Shown here: one piece after another, positions 34,477 to 43,041 of the stretch | Numbering within the stretch: position 1 is the first letter of the stretch | Layout: every line of letters starts with the position of its first letter | Assembly: GCF_020696975.1 (NCBI RefSeq) | Contig: NZ_JAJGBK010000019.1 | Location: forward strand, 1 to 64,000 | Direction: 5' to 3' | From: Methanoculleus sp. | GTDB taxonomy: Archaea > Halobacteriota > Methanomicrobia > Methanomicrobiales > Methanoculleaceae | Length of the DNA stretch: 64,000 nt | Made by a program: the position numbers and the translations under genes | Notes under the pieces: generated by a model | Seen by the model: only the letters and a program-made list of their open reading frames with translations | Told to the model about the DNA's origin: nothing | Database searches by the model: none

Positions 34477-37092
34477 TCACGTCGCCCTTTTCAGCGTAAA
34501 CCGGAACGCCGCGCCGCAGTCCGGCCGGCCCGGTATGCGGTCGTCGACCCAGACCCTGCCGTCGTACCGCTTGACCAGCGTCCGGACGATGAAGAGGCCG
34601 AGCCCCTGGCCGCTCCTGCGGGCCCTGCCCCGCTCGAACCGGCGAAAGAGCCTTCTCTTCACCTCGTCCGGCACCCCGGGCCCGGTATCCTCGACCGAGA
34701 CCAGCATGTCGTCATGTTGCTCCTCGACCCGGATGGTGATCTCGACCGCCGGCCCGCCATGTTTTGCGGCGTTGCCGATCAGGTTGTTAAAGACGGTCGA
34801 GAGGAGGCCGTCGGCCAGCACCCTTATCCGAGCGCCCTGATACCGGATCGATGCACCGGGAAACTTCTCCATCTCCTCTCGAATAACTGTGTCAAGGTCC
34901 ACCGGCCCGAGGTTGCCCGGCTCCTCCGAGGCTCGCCGGATCGTGGCGACGTTCATGAGGATCTCCGTGCTCCGGTCGATACTGGCGTGCAGTTTCTCCG
35001 CGTACGCCTTCAGGTCGCCTTCCGCGCAATCCACCAGGAGGTCGGCGTACATGCTCGAGACGTTGTTTGCGTTCCGGACGTCGTGGGTCATGATATCGAG
35101 GTACATGTTCGCCTCGTCGCGTGCCGCCTCGACCTCCCTGCTCGCCCGGATCAGGTCCTGTGTGCGGCGCTCCAGCGCTTCCGCCGCCTGCTTCCGCTCG
35201 GTGATATCCCGGGCGGTGGCGAGGATTGCCGGTTTTCCGTGGTACGTGATGAGGCGCGCCGAGATCTCGGTGGGGATGCGCCTCCCCTCGCGGGTGATGT
35301 CGGCGGTCTCAAAGACCATGTGGCCGTTTCGTAGAATCTCCCTGGTTCGCTCAGGCGCCAGGGAGGAAAATTCCGGCGGTGTGAGCATCGCCAGATCTCT
35401 CTTCAGCAGTTCTTCCCGCGAGTAGCCGAAGCGCTCCACCGCCACCCTGTTCACGTCAAGAAGCCTTCCTTCGAGATCGTGGATGACGATGGCGTCGCCT
35501 GCGCTGTCAAAGAGGGTCCGGTACTTCTCTTCGCTCTCCCGCAGGGCCTCTTCGGCCAGGTGTCGCTCGGTGACGTCTCGCAGCGATATGAGGATAGACG
35601 GAGCGCCGTTATAAAGAATGGTCTTTCCGAGACTCTCGATCCACCGCTCCTCCTGTCTCGCCGTGAGGATCTCGTAGCATGCGACATACGCGTCGATTCC
35701 TTCTGCCACCTGCTCAAAGTCCCTGAGCGCGTCGGCCTGTGACGCGGGGGCAACAAACTCCATGACGTTTCTCCCGATGAGTTCGTCGGGATACTCGATC
35801 TCTGCGAGCCGGGCTGCGGCATGGTTTGCAAAGAGGATCTTCCCCTGCGGGTCAAGGATGAGCGTGCCGTCAAGGGAGTGCTCGACAAGAGCCCTGAACT
35901 TCTCCTCGCTCGCGAGGAGCGCCATGTCCGCGCGCTTGCGCTCGGTGATATCGGTGAAGATGAGTGCACACCGGTTTTTCCCGGGCATCGGGCCGGCGTG
36001 GATGCTGTACCACCGGTCCCAGGCGGGGTTGTAGCCTTCGAACCGCGCCGGAATGCCGGTTCTCAGACCTTCGGCGCAACGCTCGGCCCAGGCCATCCCG
36101 ATGCCCGGGACGGCCCTGGTGAGAAGCCTGCCGACGATCTGGTCGCGCTTTGAGCCCGTGATGCTCTCATAGGCGGGGTCGACGTCGAGGATGGTGAAGT
36201 CGATAGGCTCCCCCCCATCGCCGGGGATCGCCTCGAGGATCGCAAACCCCGCTCCCATCGACTCGAGAACCTGCCGGTACTTCTCCTCGTTCTCGCGGAG
36301 TTCGTCCTCCGCCCGTCTCCGGTCGGTGATATCGTTGAAGAGGACGGCCACCCGGTTGCTCCCCGGCCTGCCGAACGGGAAGGCATAGACTTCGTACCAG
36401 CGGGCCATGAGGAACTTTGCCGTCTGGACGAAGCGTCTGGCCTCACCGGTCCGGGCAACGGCGCCGAAGATCTCGAACCAGTGCTCTTCGTGGCCCGGGG
36501 CAAGCTCCCGCATTGTCCTGCCCGCCACGTCGCGCATCCCCGTCAGCCTCTCGAATGCCAGGTTCGTCTCGATAAAACGGTAATCGGCCGGCCGGCCATC
36601 GGCATCAAAGATCATCTCGATGATGCAGAACCCCGAATCAAGGGAGTCGAAGATGGCCCGGTACTTCTCCGCGCACCCGGACAGTTCCTGTTTTGCACAC
36701 GCCTCACCCGTGATCTCCCTGAACCGGATGACCCCCATACCTCCGAGCAGCCCGTCTTCGATCCGGTTGCCGGAGATGAGGAGGTTGCGCTCCTCGCCCT
36801 CCGGGGTGCGGATGGTGCAGGGGATACCGGCGGAGACCTGCCGGTCCGGGAACGGTGCCGTTATCCTTGCCGCGAGGTCGTCCGTAGTGCACGCCGGGAG
36901 GTGCCGGTGCATGAAACGGTCGATATCGATCCCGCCGAGGGCGTCCCGGTCGAGGCCGAAGAGCGACGCGAGCCGGCTGTTGACCAGGATCACCCTGTTG
37001 CTGCGATCGATGATGAGCGCCCCCTCGTCGAGCGCGTCAAGTACGGCCAGCGCGGATCGTAGTTCTGGCGGCAGCGGGGATGGGGGATTCAT
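34477..37092 (-). CDS. Multi-PAS sensor histidine kinase
   Basis: This 871-residue soluble kinase has five or more PAS domains in tandem, each near a repeated RKQ/ERKRAEDEL-type linker (ITDRRRAEDELRENEEKYRQV, ITERKRADMALLASEEKFRAL, VTERHLAEEALRESEEKYRTL), then an H-box with HDVRNANNVSSMYADLL and an HATPase domain with NLIGNAAKHGG, VEDTGPGVPDEV and GQGLGLFIVRTLVKRY. No membrane segments are present, so it senses a cytoplasmic cue, such as redox or a flavin/heme-bound signal. It converges on the first kinase, with 45 bases between them. No response regulator is adjacent. Confidence 0.92.
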   Translation of the reverse strand: MNPPSPLPPELRSALAVLDALDEGALIIDRSNRVILVNSRLASLFGLDRDALGGIDIDRFMHRHLPACTTDDLAARITAPFPDRQVSAGIPCTIRTPEGEERNLLISGNRIEDGLLGGMGVIRFREITGEACAKQELSGCAEKYRAIFDSLDSGFCIIEMIFDADGRPADYRFIETNLAFERLTGMRDVAGRTMRELAPGHEEHWFEIFGAVARTGEARRFVQTAKFLMARWYEVYAFPFGRPGSNRVAVLFNDITDRRRAEDELRENEEKYRQVLESMGAGFAILEAIPGDGGEPIDFTILDVDPAYESITGSKRDQIVGRLLTRAVPGIGMAWAERCAEGLRTGIPARFEGYNPAWDRWYSIHAGPMPGKNRCALIFTDITERKRADMALLASEEKFRALVEHSLDGTLILDPQGKILFANHAAARLAEIEYPDELIGRNVMEFVAPASQADALRDFEQVAEGIDAYVACYEILTARQEERWIESLGKTILYNGAPSILISLRDVTERHLAEEALRESEEKYRTLFDSAGDAIVIHDLEGRLLDVNRVAVERFGYSREELLKRDLAMLTPPEFSSLAPERTREILRNGHMVFETADITREGRRIPTEISARLITYHGKPAILATARDITERKQAAEALERRTQDLIRASREVEAARDEANMYLDIMTHDVRNANNVSSMYADLLVDCAEGDLKAYAEKLHASIDRSTEILMNVATIRRASEEPGNLGPVDLDTVIREEMEKFPGASIRYQGARIRVLADGLLSTVFNNLIGNAAKHGGPAVEITIRVEEQHDDMLVSVEDTGPGVPDEVKRRLFRRFERGRARRSGQGLGLFIVRTLVKRYDGRVWVDDRIPGRPDCGAAFRFTLKRAT

Positions 37093-37205
37093 CGGGTGCA
37101 GTCATCCCTAAGATGACCCGGGACGTTATAAAAATGGGTGCATACCTCACATGTCCGGCGGCTCGACCCCTACATTCATCGTCTGCCGGTCCGAGACACT
37201 CTATC

Positions 37206-37643
37206 ATGCGTCTATCCCATCTCTCGCTCCTGGTGGTCCTCGCCGCGGTCCTGGCCTGCGGCTGCATGAGCCTGGAGACGGTGCTCTCCGGCGAGGAGGC
37301 GGCAGGGGTGCTCGCCTACGCCAACCCGATCGCCGGGAACGTCATGCAGGGGTTCAACGAGGGCAACTACACGAAGTACTCCCGCGACTTTGGCCCGGAG
37401 ATGCGGCAGGCCTTGGACGAGGCCGCGTTCGAGCAGAACCGCGAGTTCGTGACGTCCCGGATCGGGCTCTATGAGTCCCGGAGGGATCCTGTCGTCACGG
37501 AGATCGGCGACTACATCGCCGTCACCTACAGGGCGAAATTCGAGGGGGAGGACGGGGTGGCGCTCCGGTTTGTCTTCAAAAAGGACGATCCGTCGCACCG
37601 GCTCGACGGCCTCTGGTTCAATTCGCCGAAACTGCGCAGTTAA
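37206..37643 (+). CDS. DUF3887-like lipoprotein
   Basis: This 145-residue protein has a signal MRLSHLSLLVVLAAVLACGC with lipobox LACGC at residues 16-20, so it should be anchored outside the membrane. The mature part, GNVMQGFNEGNYTKYSRDFG then VTEIGDYIAVTYRAKFEGEDG and VALRFVFKKDDP, matches the small NTF2-like DUF3887 domain; its ligand is unknown. It starts at the ATG at 37206 and shares a divergent 113-base promoter region with the kinase; GTTATAAAAATG (near 37123) is a likely TATA box. Confidence 0.85.
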   Translation: MRLSHLSLLVVLAAVLACGCMSLETVLSGEEAAGVLAYANPIAGNVMQGFNEGNYTKYSRDFGPEMRQALDEAAFEQNREFVTSRIGLYESRRDPVVTEIGDYIAVTYRAKFEGEDGVALRFVFKKDDPSHRLDGLWFNSPKLRS

Positions 37644-37706
37644 AGTGTTCCATCAGAAAAATGAACCCCGGGGAGGTCCTCCCCCGTCTTCTTGCAGCGA
37701 TCTGCC

Positions 37707-39830
37707 TCAGGCAGGCACCTGCTCCTTCATCTCCCGGTCCCAGTGGCGATGCCGGGCGATCGCTGTCTTGAACTGCTCGGCGAACGAGTTCACATCTCCC
37801 TGGCTCCCGCAGGTCACGACCCCCATCTCGGAGACGGCCTCTCCCCCGGCACTGGCATCGACGAAGGCCACGCCCTTGATGCCGGATACCTTCAGGAGTT
37901 CGACCCCCTCTCCTACCGCCCCGATCGGCTTGCAGTGTTTGAAGGCCTCGTTGACGAAGTGGACCGCGTAGCCCTGGTTCTTCAGGGTCTCCGCGTGCCT
38001 CCCGCCCGGGACATACACGGCGTCGTACACGACGGAGGTGGTGGTGACGTAACTCCTGTCCACCTCCATCTCCTTGCCGTCGGCCGATTTGACCGTGCCG
38101 AGGAACTGCGAGACGATCTGCGGGTGGGCCCCCGCGTCTTTCAGCGCCTTCTTGACCTGCATCACCTCGTCGTGGTTGTAACCCTCCATCGCGAGGATCG
38201 CGACCTTCCGGCTCTTGATGGTGTCCATGACGGTCCTCTCCTGGCTGAGGTTCGGCGACTTTTTCGTCCCGGAGGACGCGCCCTTCTCCGCCGGGGGCGG
38301 CACCCCGATCCCTTCAGCAATCCGTATCGCGAGATCGCCGTCGACGTTGTTCATGAGGTCGACCACCCTCTTCCTGACCCCGAAGTCCGAGACCTTCCCG
38401 AGCTCGAAGTGGAAGGCCTTGATGATATGCTCCTTCTCGGGATCCGACATGCTGTTCCAGAAGAGTTTCGCCTGGCTGAAGTGGTCGTTGAACTTCTCGC
38501 TCCGCGCACGGACCTTCTTTGCGTCGATCTTCTCCTGGTAGTGGGCGTAGCCGCCCTCCTCCACCCGGGCCGGCCGGGGCTTGTTCTCGCCGAGCGCGTT
38601 CGGGAAGTAACTCGCGACCCCCTTATCGATTGTCATCCTGTGGTAGCCCTCCCGCTGGTTGTTCGCGATTGGCGCGAGCGGCCTGTTGATCGGGATCTCA
38701 TGGAAGTTCGGGCCGCCGAGGCGTATCAACTGGGTATCCAGGTACGAGAAGAGCCGGCCCTGGAGGAGCGGGTCGTTTGAGAAGTCGATCCCCGGCACGA
38801 CGTTCGCCGGGCAGAAGGCGACCTGCTCGGTTTCGGCGAAGAAGTTGTCCGGGTTTTTGTTCAGGACCATCTTTCCGATCCACCGGATCGGCACGTCCTC
38901 CTCGGGCCAGATCTTCGTCGCGTCCAGTATGTCGAAGTCGAAGTTATGCTCGTCTTCCTCCTCAATCATCTGGACCCCGAACTCGTACTCCGGGTAGTCC
39001 CCCATCTCGATCGCCTCCCAGAGGTCGCGGCGGTTGTAATCCGGGTCTTTGCCGGCCAGTTTCTGCGTCTCGTCCCAGACCAGCGAGTGGATGCCGAGCA
39101 GCGGCCGCCAGTGGAACTTGACGAACCGCGCCTTCCCCTCGGCGTTGATGAACCGGAAGGTGTTGACCCCGAACCCCTGCATCATCCGGTAACTCCGCGG
39201 GAGTGCACGGTCCGAGAGGACCCACATGATCATGTGCGTGATCTCCGGCAGGTTCCCGACGAAGTCCCAGAACGTGTCGTGGGCGGCGGAGGCCTGCGGC
39301 ATCTGGTGGTGCTGCTCCGGCTTGATGGCGTGGACGAGGTCGGGGAACTTGATCGCGTCCACGATGAAGAAGATCGGCATGTTGTTGCCGACGAGGTCGT
39401 AGTTCCCTTCTTCGGTGTAGAACTTCGTCGCAAACCCCCTGACGTCCCGGACCGTGTCGGCCGACCCCCGAAACCCGACGACCGTCGAGAACCGGACAAA
39501 GACCGGTGTCTTCTTCGCCGGATCCTGGAGGAATGCCGCCCGCGTGTACTCGGTCATCGGCTCGTAGACCTGGAAGTAGCCGTGGGCGCCCGACCCCCGG
39601 GCATGGACGACCCGCTCGGGGATCCGCTCGTGGTCAAAATGCGTCAACTTCTCGCGGAAGTGGAAGTCTTCAAGGAGCGTCGGCCCCCGCTCGCCAGCCT
39701 TCAGTGCGTCGTCGGTATGGCTCACCCTGACGCCCTGGTTCGTCGTCAGGTACTCCTGCTCCGTGTCCTGGCGGAATTGGTCGAGCTGCTCCCGCTTGCT
39801 CTTCTTGTGTATCTTGCCCTTCTCACCCAT
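37707..39830 (-). CDS. katE: Catalase, large-subunit (HPII/KatE-like) heme type
   Basis: This 707-residue protein is a clade 2 large-subunit catalase that converts hydrogen peroxide to water and oxygen. The active-site histidine region is RVVHARGSGAHGYFQVYE near residue 75, with FVRFSTVVGFRGSADTVRD and an NNMPIFFIVDAIKFPD segment, and the heme-ligand tyrosine in GRLFSYLDTQLIRLG near residue 362. After the catalase core, about residues 565-690 form the DJ-1/PfpI-like C-terminal domain (RKVAILAMEGYNHDEVMQVK). It starts at the ATG at 39830 after AGGTGAGAGT. TTTTATG near 39912-39918 may be its TATA box. A full-length catalase suggests oxidative exposure of an otherwise anaerobic organism. Confidence 0.96.
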   Translation of the reverse strand: MGEKGKIHKKSKREQLDQFRQDTEQEYLTTNQGVRVSHTDDALKAGERGPTLLEDFHFREKLTHFDHERIPERVVHARGSGAHGYFQVYEPMTEYTRAAFLQDPAKKTPVFVRFSTVVGFRGSADTVRDVRGFATKFYTEEGNYDLVGNNMPIFFIVDAIKFPDLVHAIKPEQHHQMPQASAAHDTFWDFVGNLPEITHMIMWVLSDRALPRSYRMMQGFGVNTFRFINAEGKARFVKFHWRPLLGIHSLVWDETQKLAGKDPDYNRRDLWEAIEMGDYPEYEFGVQMIEEEDEHNFDFDILDATKIWPEEDVPIRWIGKMVLNKNPDNFFAETEQVAFCPANVVPGIDFSNDPLLQGRLFSYLDTQLIRLGGPNFHEIPINRPLAPIANNQREGYHRMTIDKGVASYFPNALGENKPRPARVEEGGYAHYQEKIDAKKVRARSEKFNDHFSQAKLFWNSMSDPEKEHIIKAFHFELGKVSDFGVRKRVVDLMNNVDGDLAIRIAEGIGVPPPAEKGASSGTKKSPNLSQERTVMDTIKSRKVAILAMEGYNHDEVMQVKKALKDAGAHPQIVSQFLGTVKSADGKEMEVDRSYVTTTSVVYDAVYVPGGRHAETLKNQGYAVHFVNEAFKHCKPIGAVGEGVELLKVSGIKGVAFVDASAGGEAVSEMGVVTCGSQGDVNSFAEQFKTAIARHRHWDREMKEQVPA

Positions 39831-40035
39831 ACTCTCACCTGCAACCCCTGTGCCCGGCCGGTCGTACCGCTGATCCCCCGGCGGGCATGTCGCCCACATT
39901 CCGGGCGGTCACCATAAAAGTAACTGCATGCCACAGATGGGCGTGGTGGGCGGTCTTTGCAGGAGAATTCGTCTGTAGAACGGATACTGCAGGAAACCAC
40001 GCCCTGTTGGGACCCCGGCTCTCCCCGCGTGAACC

Positions 40036-41625
40036 TCACCCGCCGCCTGGCGGTTCCGTCACCCGGGTCTGCGCCTGCTCGCGGACGAACGAGAGGAGGT
40101 AGTAGGGCCCTCCCGCCCCCCTGCCCGTCGACCCGCTCGCCTTCCAGCCCCCGAACGGCTGGGCGCCCGGCCAGGCTCCGGTCGTTGCCCCCCCGCGCCG
40201 GTTGGCGTAGACGACCCCGAACCGGATCCGGTCGAAGAAGTAGCGGATCTCTTCGGGGTCTTCTGCGAATATCCCGGCCGTCAGGCCGTAGTCCGTCGCG
40301 TTTGCGAGGCGGAGTGCCTCCTCCAGGCTCTCGAAGGTCCCGACCAGGAGGACCGGGACGAAGAGTTCGTCCCGGAAGAGCCGGTGGTTGTGGGGAAGAC
40401 CGGTGATGACCGTCGGCCGGACGTAAACCCCCCGGCCGTAGAACCCGTCATCGAGGACGTCCCCGCCGGTAACAAGCCTCCCGCCGTCCCGGATCGCCTC
40501 CTCGACCGCCTTCTGGAACGTCAGCCGTGCATCGTCGTCGATCAGAGGGCCGTACGCGACCTCCCGCCGCCGGGGGTCGCCGACCTCCATCCGCTCCCCC
40601 CTCGCCCGGAGCGCCGTCAGGAACCGTTCCGCAACCGATGCGTGGACATAGACCCGGGACGTGGCGCTGCACTTCTGCCCGGCAAACCCGTAGGCTCCCC
40701 GGGCCACGCCCTCGACCGCTTTTGCCATATCGGCACTCGCGGTGACGATAACCGGGTTCTTGCTCCCCAGTTCCGTGACCAGCGGCCGGTGATAGGGCTG
40801 GGTTGCGGCGCTCTCCCGCTCCAGCCACAGCCCCACGGCCCGCGACCCGGTGAACGCGATCCCGGCGACGTCCGGGTCGGCAACCACGACCTCCCCGAAG
40901 GGGCCGCCCGGGCCGGTCACAAGGTTGATTGCGCCGGGAGGGACCCCGGACCCGGTAAAGAGCCGGTAGAGGGTCACCCCGGCAAGCGGCGTCTTGCTCG
41001 TCGGTTTGAAGACGACCGTGTTCCCGGTCAGGAGCGCGCCGGTGATCATGCCCGCGGCGAGCGCTACCGGGAAGTTGAACGGAGAGATGACCGCCCAGGC
41101 GCCGTAAGGCCGCATGACGCTCCGGCACTCCTCCCCGGGCGCCGGAGAGTGCATCGGAAAGACGTAACCGTTGCTCTGCTCGTAGGTGTTACAGTAGTAG
41201 CGGAGCATATCGACCGCCTCGCCGACCTCCGCCAGGGCCTCGTAGCGGGTCTTTCCCGTCTCATAGGTCACGAGGGCCGCAAGGGGGAAGAGCCGGTCCT
41301 CCATCGCATCGGCCGTCCGCCTGATGATTGCGAGCCGTTCCCGCCAGTCCCGCTGGCTCCACTCGAAGAAAGCCTCGTTCGCCGCTGCGATCGCCTCCCG
41401 GGCGTGCTCTTCTCCCCCCTCGGGAAACGTCCCGAGCAGGATGCCCGGGTCGATCGGCGACCGCGCCTCGAACTCCCGGCCGGCGGTGACCTCCCGGCCG
41501 CCGATGTACATCGGGTGGCGCTCCCCGAACCCCCGCTCGACCTCGAGCAGGGCGGCCTCATACTCGCCGTGAAAACTCTCGTCCGATTCGAGCGAGACGT
41601 AAGTGAATCTTCCAGACTCCTGCAT
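40036..41625 (-). CDS. Aldehyde dehydrogenase, 1-pyrroline-5-carboxylate dehydrogenase-like
   Basis: This 529-residue NAD(P)-dependent aldehyde dehydrogenase has the catalytic cysteine in GFAGQKCSATSRVYVH, the glutamate region LVTELGSKNPVIV, and the cofactor stretch PFNFPVALAAGMITGALLTGN. Length and the N-terminal extension resemble P5C dehydrogenases (RocA/PruA). It starts at the ATG at 41625, with GGGGAGG upstream; its stop is 205 bases from the catalase start. The preceding gene is a class III aminotransferase whose stop lies only 5 bases away. The pair could take ornithine to glutamate or 4-aminobutyrate to succinate; sequence alone does not decide. Confidence 0.9.
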   Translation of the reverse strand: MQESGRFTYVSLESDESFHGEYEAALLEVERGFGERHPMYIGGREVTAGREFEARSPIDPGILLGTFPEGGEEHAREAIAAANEAFFEWSQRDWRERLAIIRRTADAMEDRLFPLAALVTYETGKTRYEALAEVGEAVDMLRYYCNTYEQSNGYVFPMHSPAPGEECRSVMRPYGAWAVISPFNFPVALAAGMITGALLTGNTVVFKPTSKTPLAGVTLYRLFTGSGVPPGAINLVTGPGGPFGEVVVADPDVAGIAFTGSRAVGLWLERESAATQPYHRPLVTELGSKNPVIVTASADMAKAVEGVARGAYGFAGQKCSATSRVYVHASVAERFLTALRARGERMEVGDPRRREVAYGPLIDDDARLTFQKAVEEAIRDGGRLVTGGDVLDDGFYGRGVYVRPTVITGLPHNHRLFRDELFVPVLLVGTFESLEEALRLANATDYGLTAGIFAEDPEEIRYFFDRIRFGVVYANRRGGATTGAWPGAQPFGGWKASGSTGRGAGGPYYLLSFVREQAQTRVTEPPGGG

Positions 41626-41629
41626 ACCA

Positions 41630-42949
41630 TCAACCTCCCCTGATATCCTCCAGCGCCCGGTCGAGGATTCCAACCCCCGTATCGATATCCTCCTCGCCGA
41701 TGATCAGGGGCGGGCTCGCCCGGATCACCGACTCCCCCGCGGGGAGGAGGACGAGACCCCGCTCGAACGCCCGCCGGAGAACCATTCCCCGCTCGTCCGG
41801 TGCCGGCTCCTTTGTGGACCGGTCCCGGACGAGTTCCATCCCGACCATCAGCCCGAGGCCGCGGACGTCCCCGATGACCGGGTGGCGCTCCGCGAGTTCG
41901 CGGAGGCGCTTGACCAGGTAATCGCCCCGGGCCGTCACCCGGTCCCCGAACCCCTCCTCGCGGAGAAGGTTCATCACGGCGAGCGATGCCGCGCAGGCCA
42001 GGTTGTTGCCGCCGAAGGTGCTCGCGTGCGAGCCGGGCGGCCAGTCCATGACCTCGCTTGAGGCGACGGTCACCCCGAACGGCAGCCCCCCGCCGATGGC
42101 TTTGCCGAGGCAGACGATATCGGGGACCACCCCGGTGTGCGTGGAGGCAAGGAACCGCCCGGTCCGGAAGCACCCCGACTGCACCTCGTCCGCCACAAGG
42201 AGGATCCCGTGCTCGTCGCAGAGCCGCCGCAGCCGGGGAAGAAAGTCCGGCGGCGGGACGACGTAGCCCCCCTCCCCGAGCACGGGCTCGACGACGATCG
42301 CGGCGACCTCGTCGGGCGCGACCTCGAACCGGAAGACCGTATCCTCGATGTACGCCACGACGTCGGCGCCGCAGGTGGCGGGATCGCCCCCGAACGGACG
42401 GTAGGGGTCGGGGTAGGGGACGTGGACCACCGGGAGGAACGGCCCGAAGCCGCGGCGCTGGATGGCCTTCCCGGCCGTGAGACTGAGGGCGCCGTAGGTC
42501 CGCCCGTGAAACCCGCGATGAAACGCGATGAAGTAGTTCCGCCCCGAATGGTGCCGGGCAAGTTTCATCGCCGCTTCGAGACTCTCCGCCCCGGAGTTGG
42601 CGTAGTAGACCCGGTCGAGCCCCGCGGGGAGGAACCCGACCAGTTCTTCGGCACACTGCACGGGAGGCTCGGAGCAGAAGTCCATGAACGCCCCGTGCGA
42701 GAGGCGGTCGGCCTGCTCTCTGATCGCGGCGACGACATCCGGGTGGTTCCAGCCCGTGTTCATGACGGCGATCCCGGCCGTGAAGTCGAGGTAGCGGTTC
42801 CCATCGACGTCCCAGAGGTTCATGCCCTTTGCCTTCTCCAGCACAAGGGGATACTCCCGCGTGACCGACGGGGAGATGACCGCCGCGTCCCGGCGCAGCA
42901 CCTCCCGGCCCCGTTCGCCCGGGGGTCTGATGCGGATCAGGGGCTCCAT
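41630..42949 (-). CDS. Class III aminotransferase, ornithine/4-aminobutyrate type
   Basis: This 439-residue PLP enzyme has YYANSGAESLEAAMKLARHHSG near residue 115, the catalytic lysine in PDIVCLGKAIGGGLPFGVTV near residue 285, and VEPVLGEGGYVVPP. Its resemblance is to the omega-aminotransferases of Pyrococcus/Thermococcus, which act on ornithine, lysine or 4-aminobutyrate. It forms a two-gene unit with the aldehyde dehydrogenase following 5 bases later, the normal order for converting an omega-amino acid via its semialdehyde to an acid. Confidence 0.9.
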   Translation of the reverse strand: MEPLIRIRPPGERGREVLRRDAAVISPSVTREYPLVLEKAKGMNLWDVDGNRYLDFTAGIAVMNTGWNHPDVVAAIREQADRLSHGAFMDFCSEPPVQCAEELVGFLPAGLDRVYYANSGAESLEAAMKLARHHSGRNYFIAFHRGFHGRTYGALSLTAGKAIQRRGFGPFLPVVHVPYPDPYRPFGGDPATCGADVVAYIEDTVFRFEVAPDEVAAIVVEPVLGEGGYVVPPPDFLPRLRRLCDEHGILLVADEVQSGCFRTGRFLASTHTGVVPDIVCLGKAIGGGLPFGVTVASSEVMDWPPGSHASTFGGNNLACAASLAVMNLLREEGFGDRVTARGDYLVKRLRELAERHPVIGDVRGLGLMVGMELVRDRSTKEPAPDERGMVLRRAFERGLVLLPAGESVIRASPPLIIGEEDIDTGVGILDRALEDIRGG

Positions 42950-43041
42950 GCACCTACCCTGCCCCGGTCATACATAAAGCCCCCGCCGGGCCGGATACCA
43001 CAACGTTCAAGTAGGGCCCGCGAGTGAACAGACGGATAACC

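Noticed and set aside
41268-42953. 561-codon minus-strand frame over the aminotransferase and aldehyde dehydrogenase genes
   Set aside because: It is a shadow in another frame of two clearly recognised genes.
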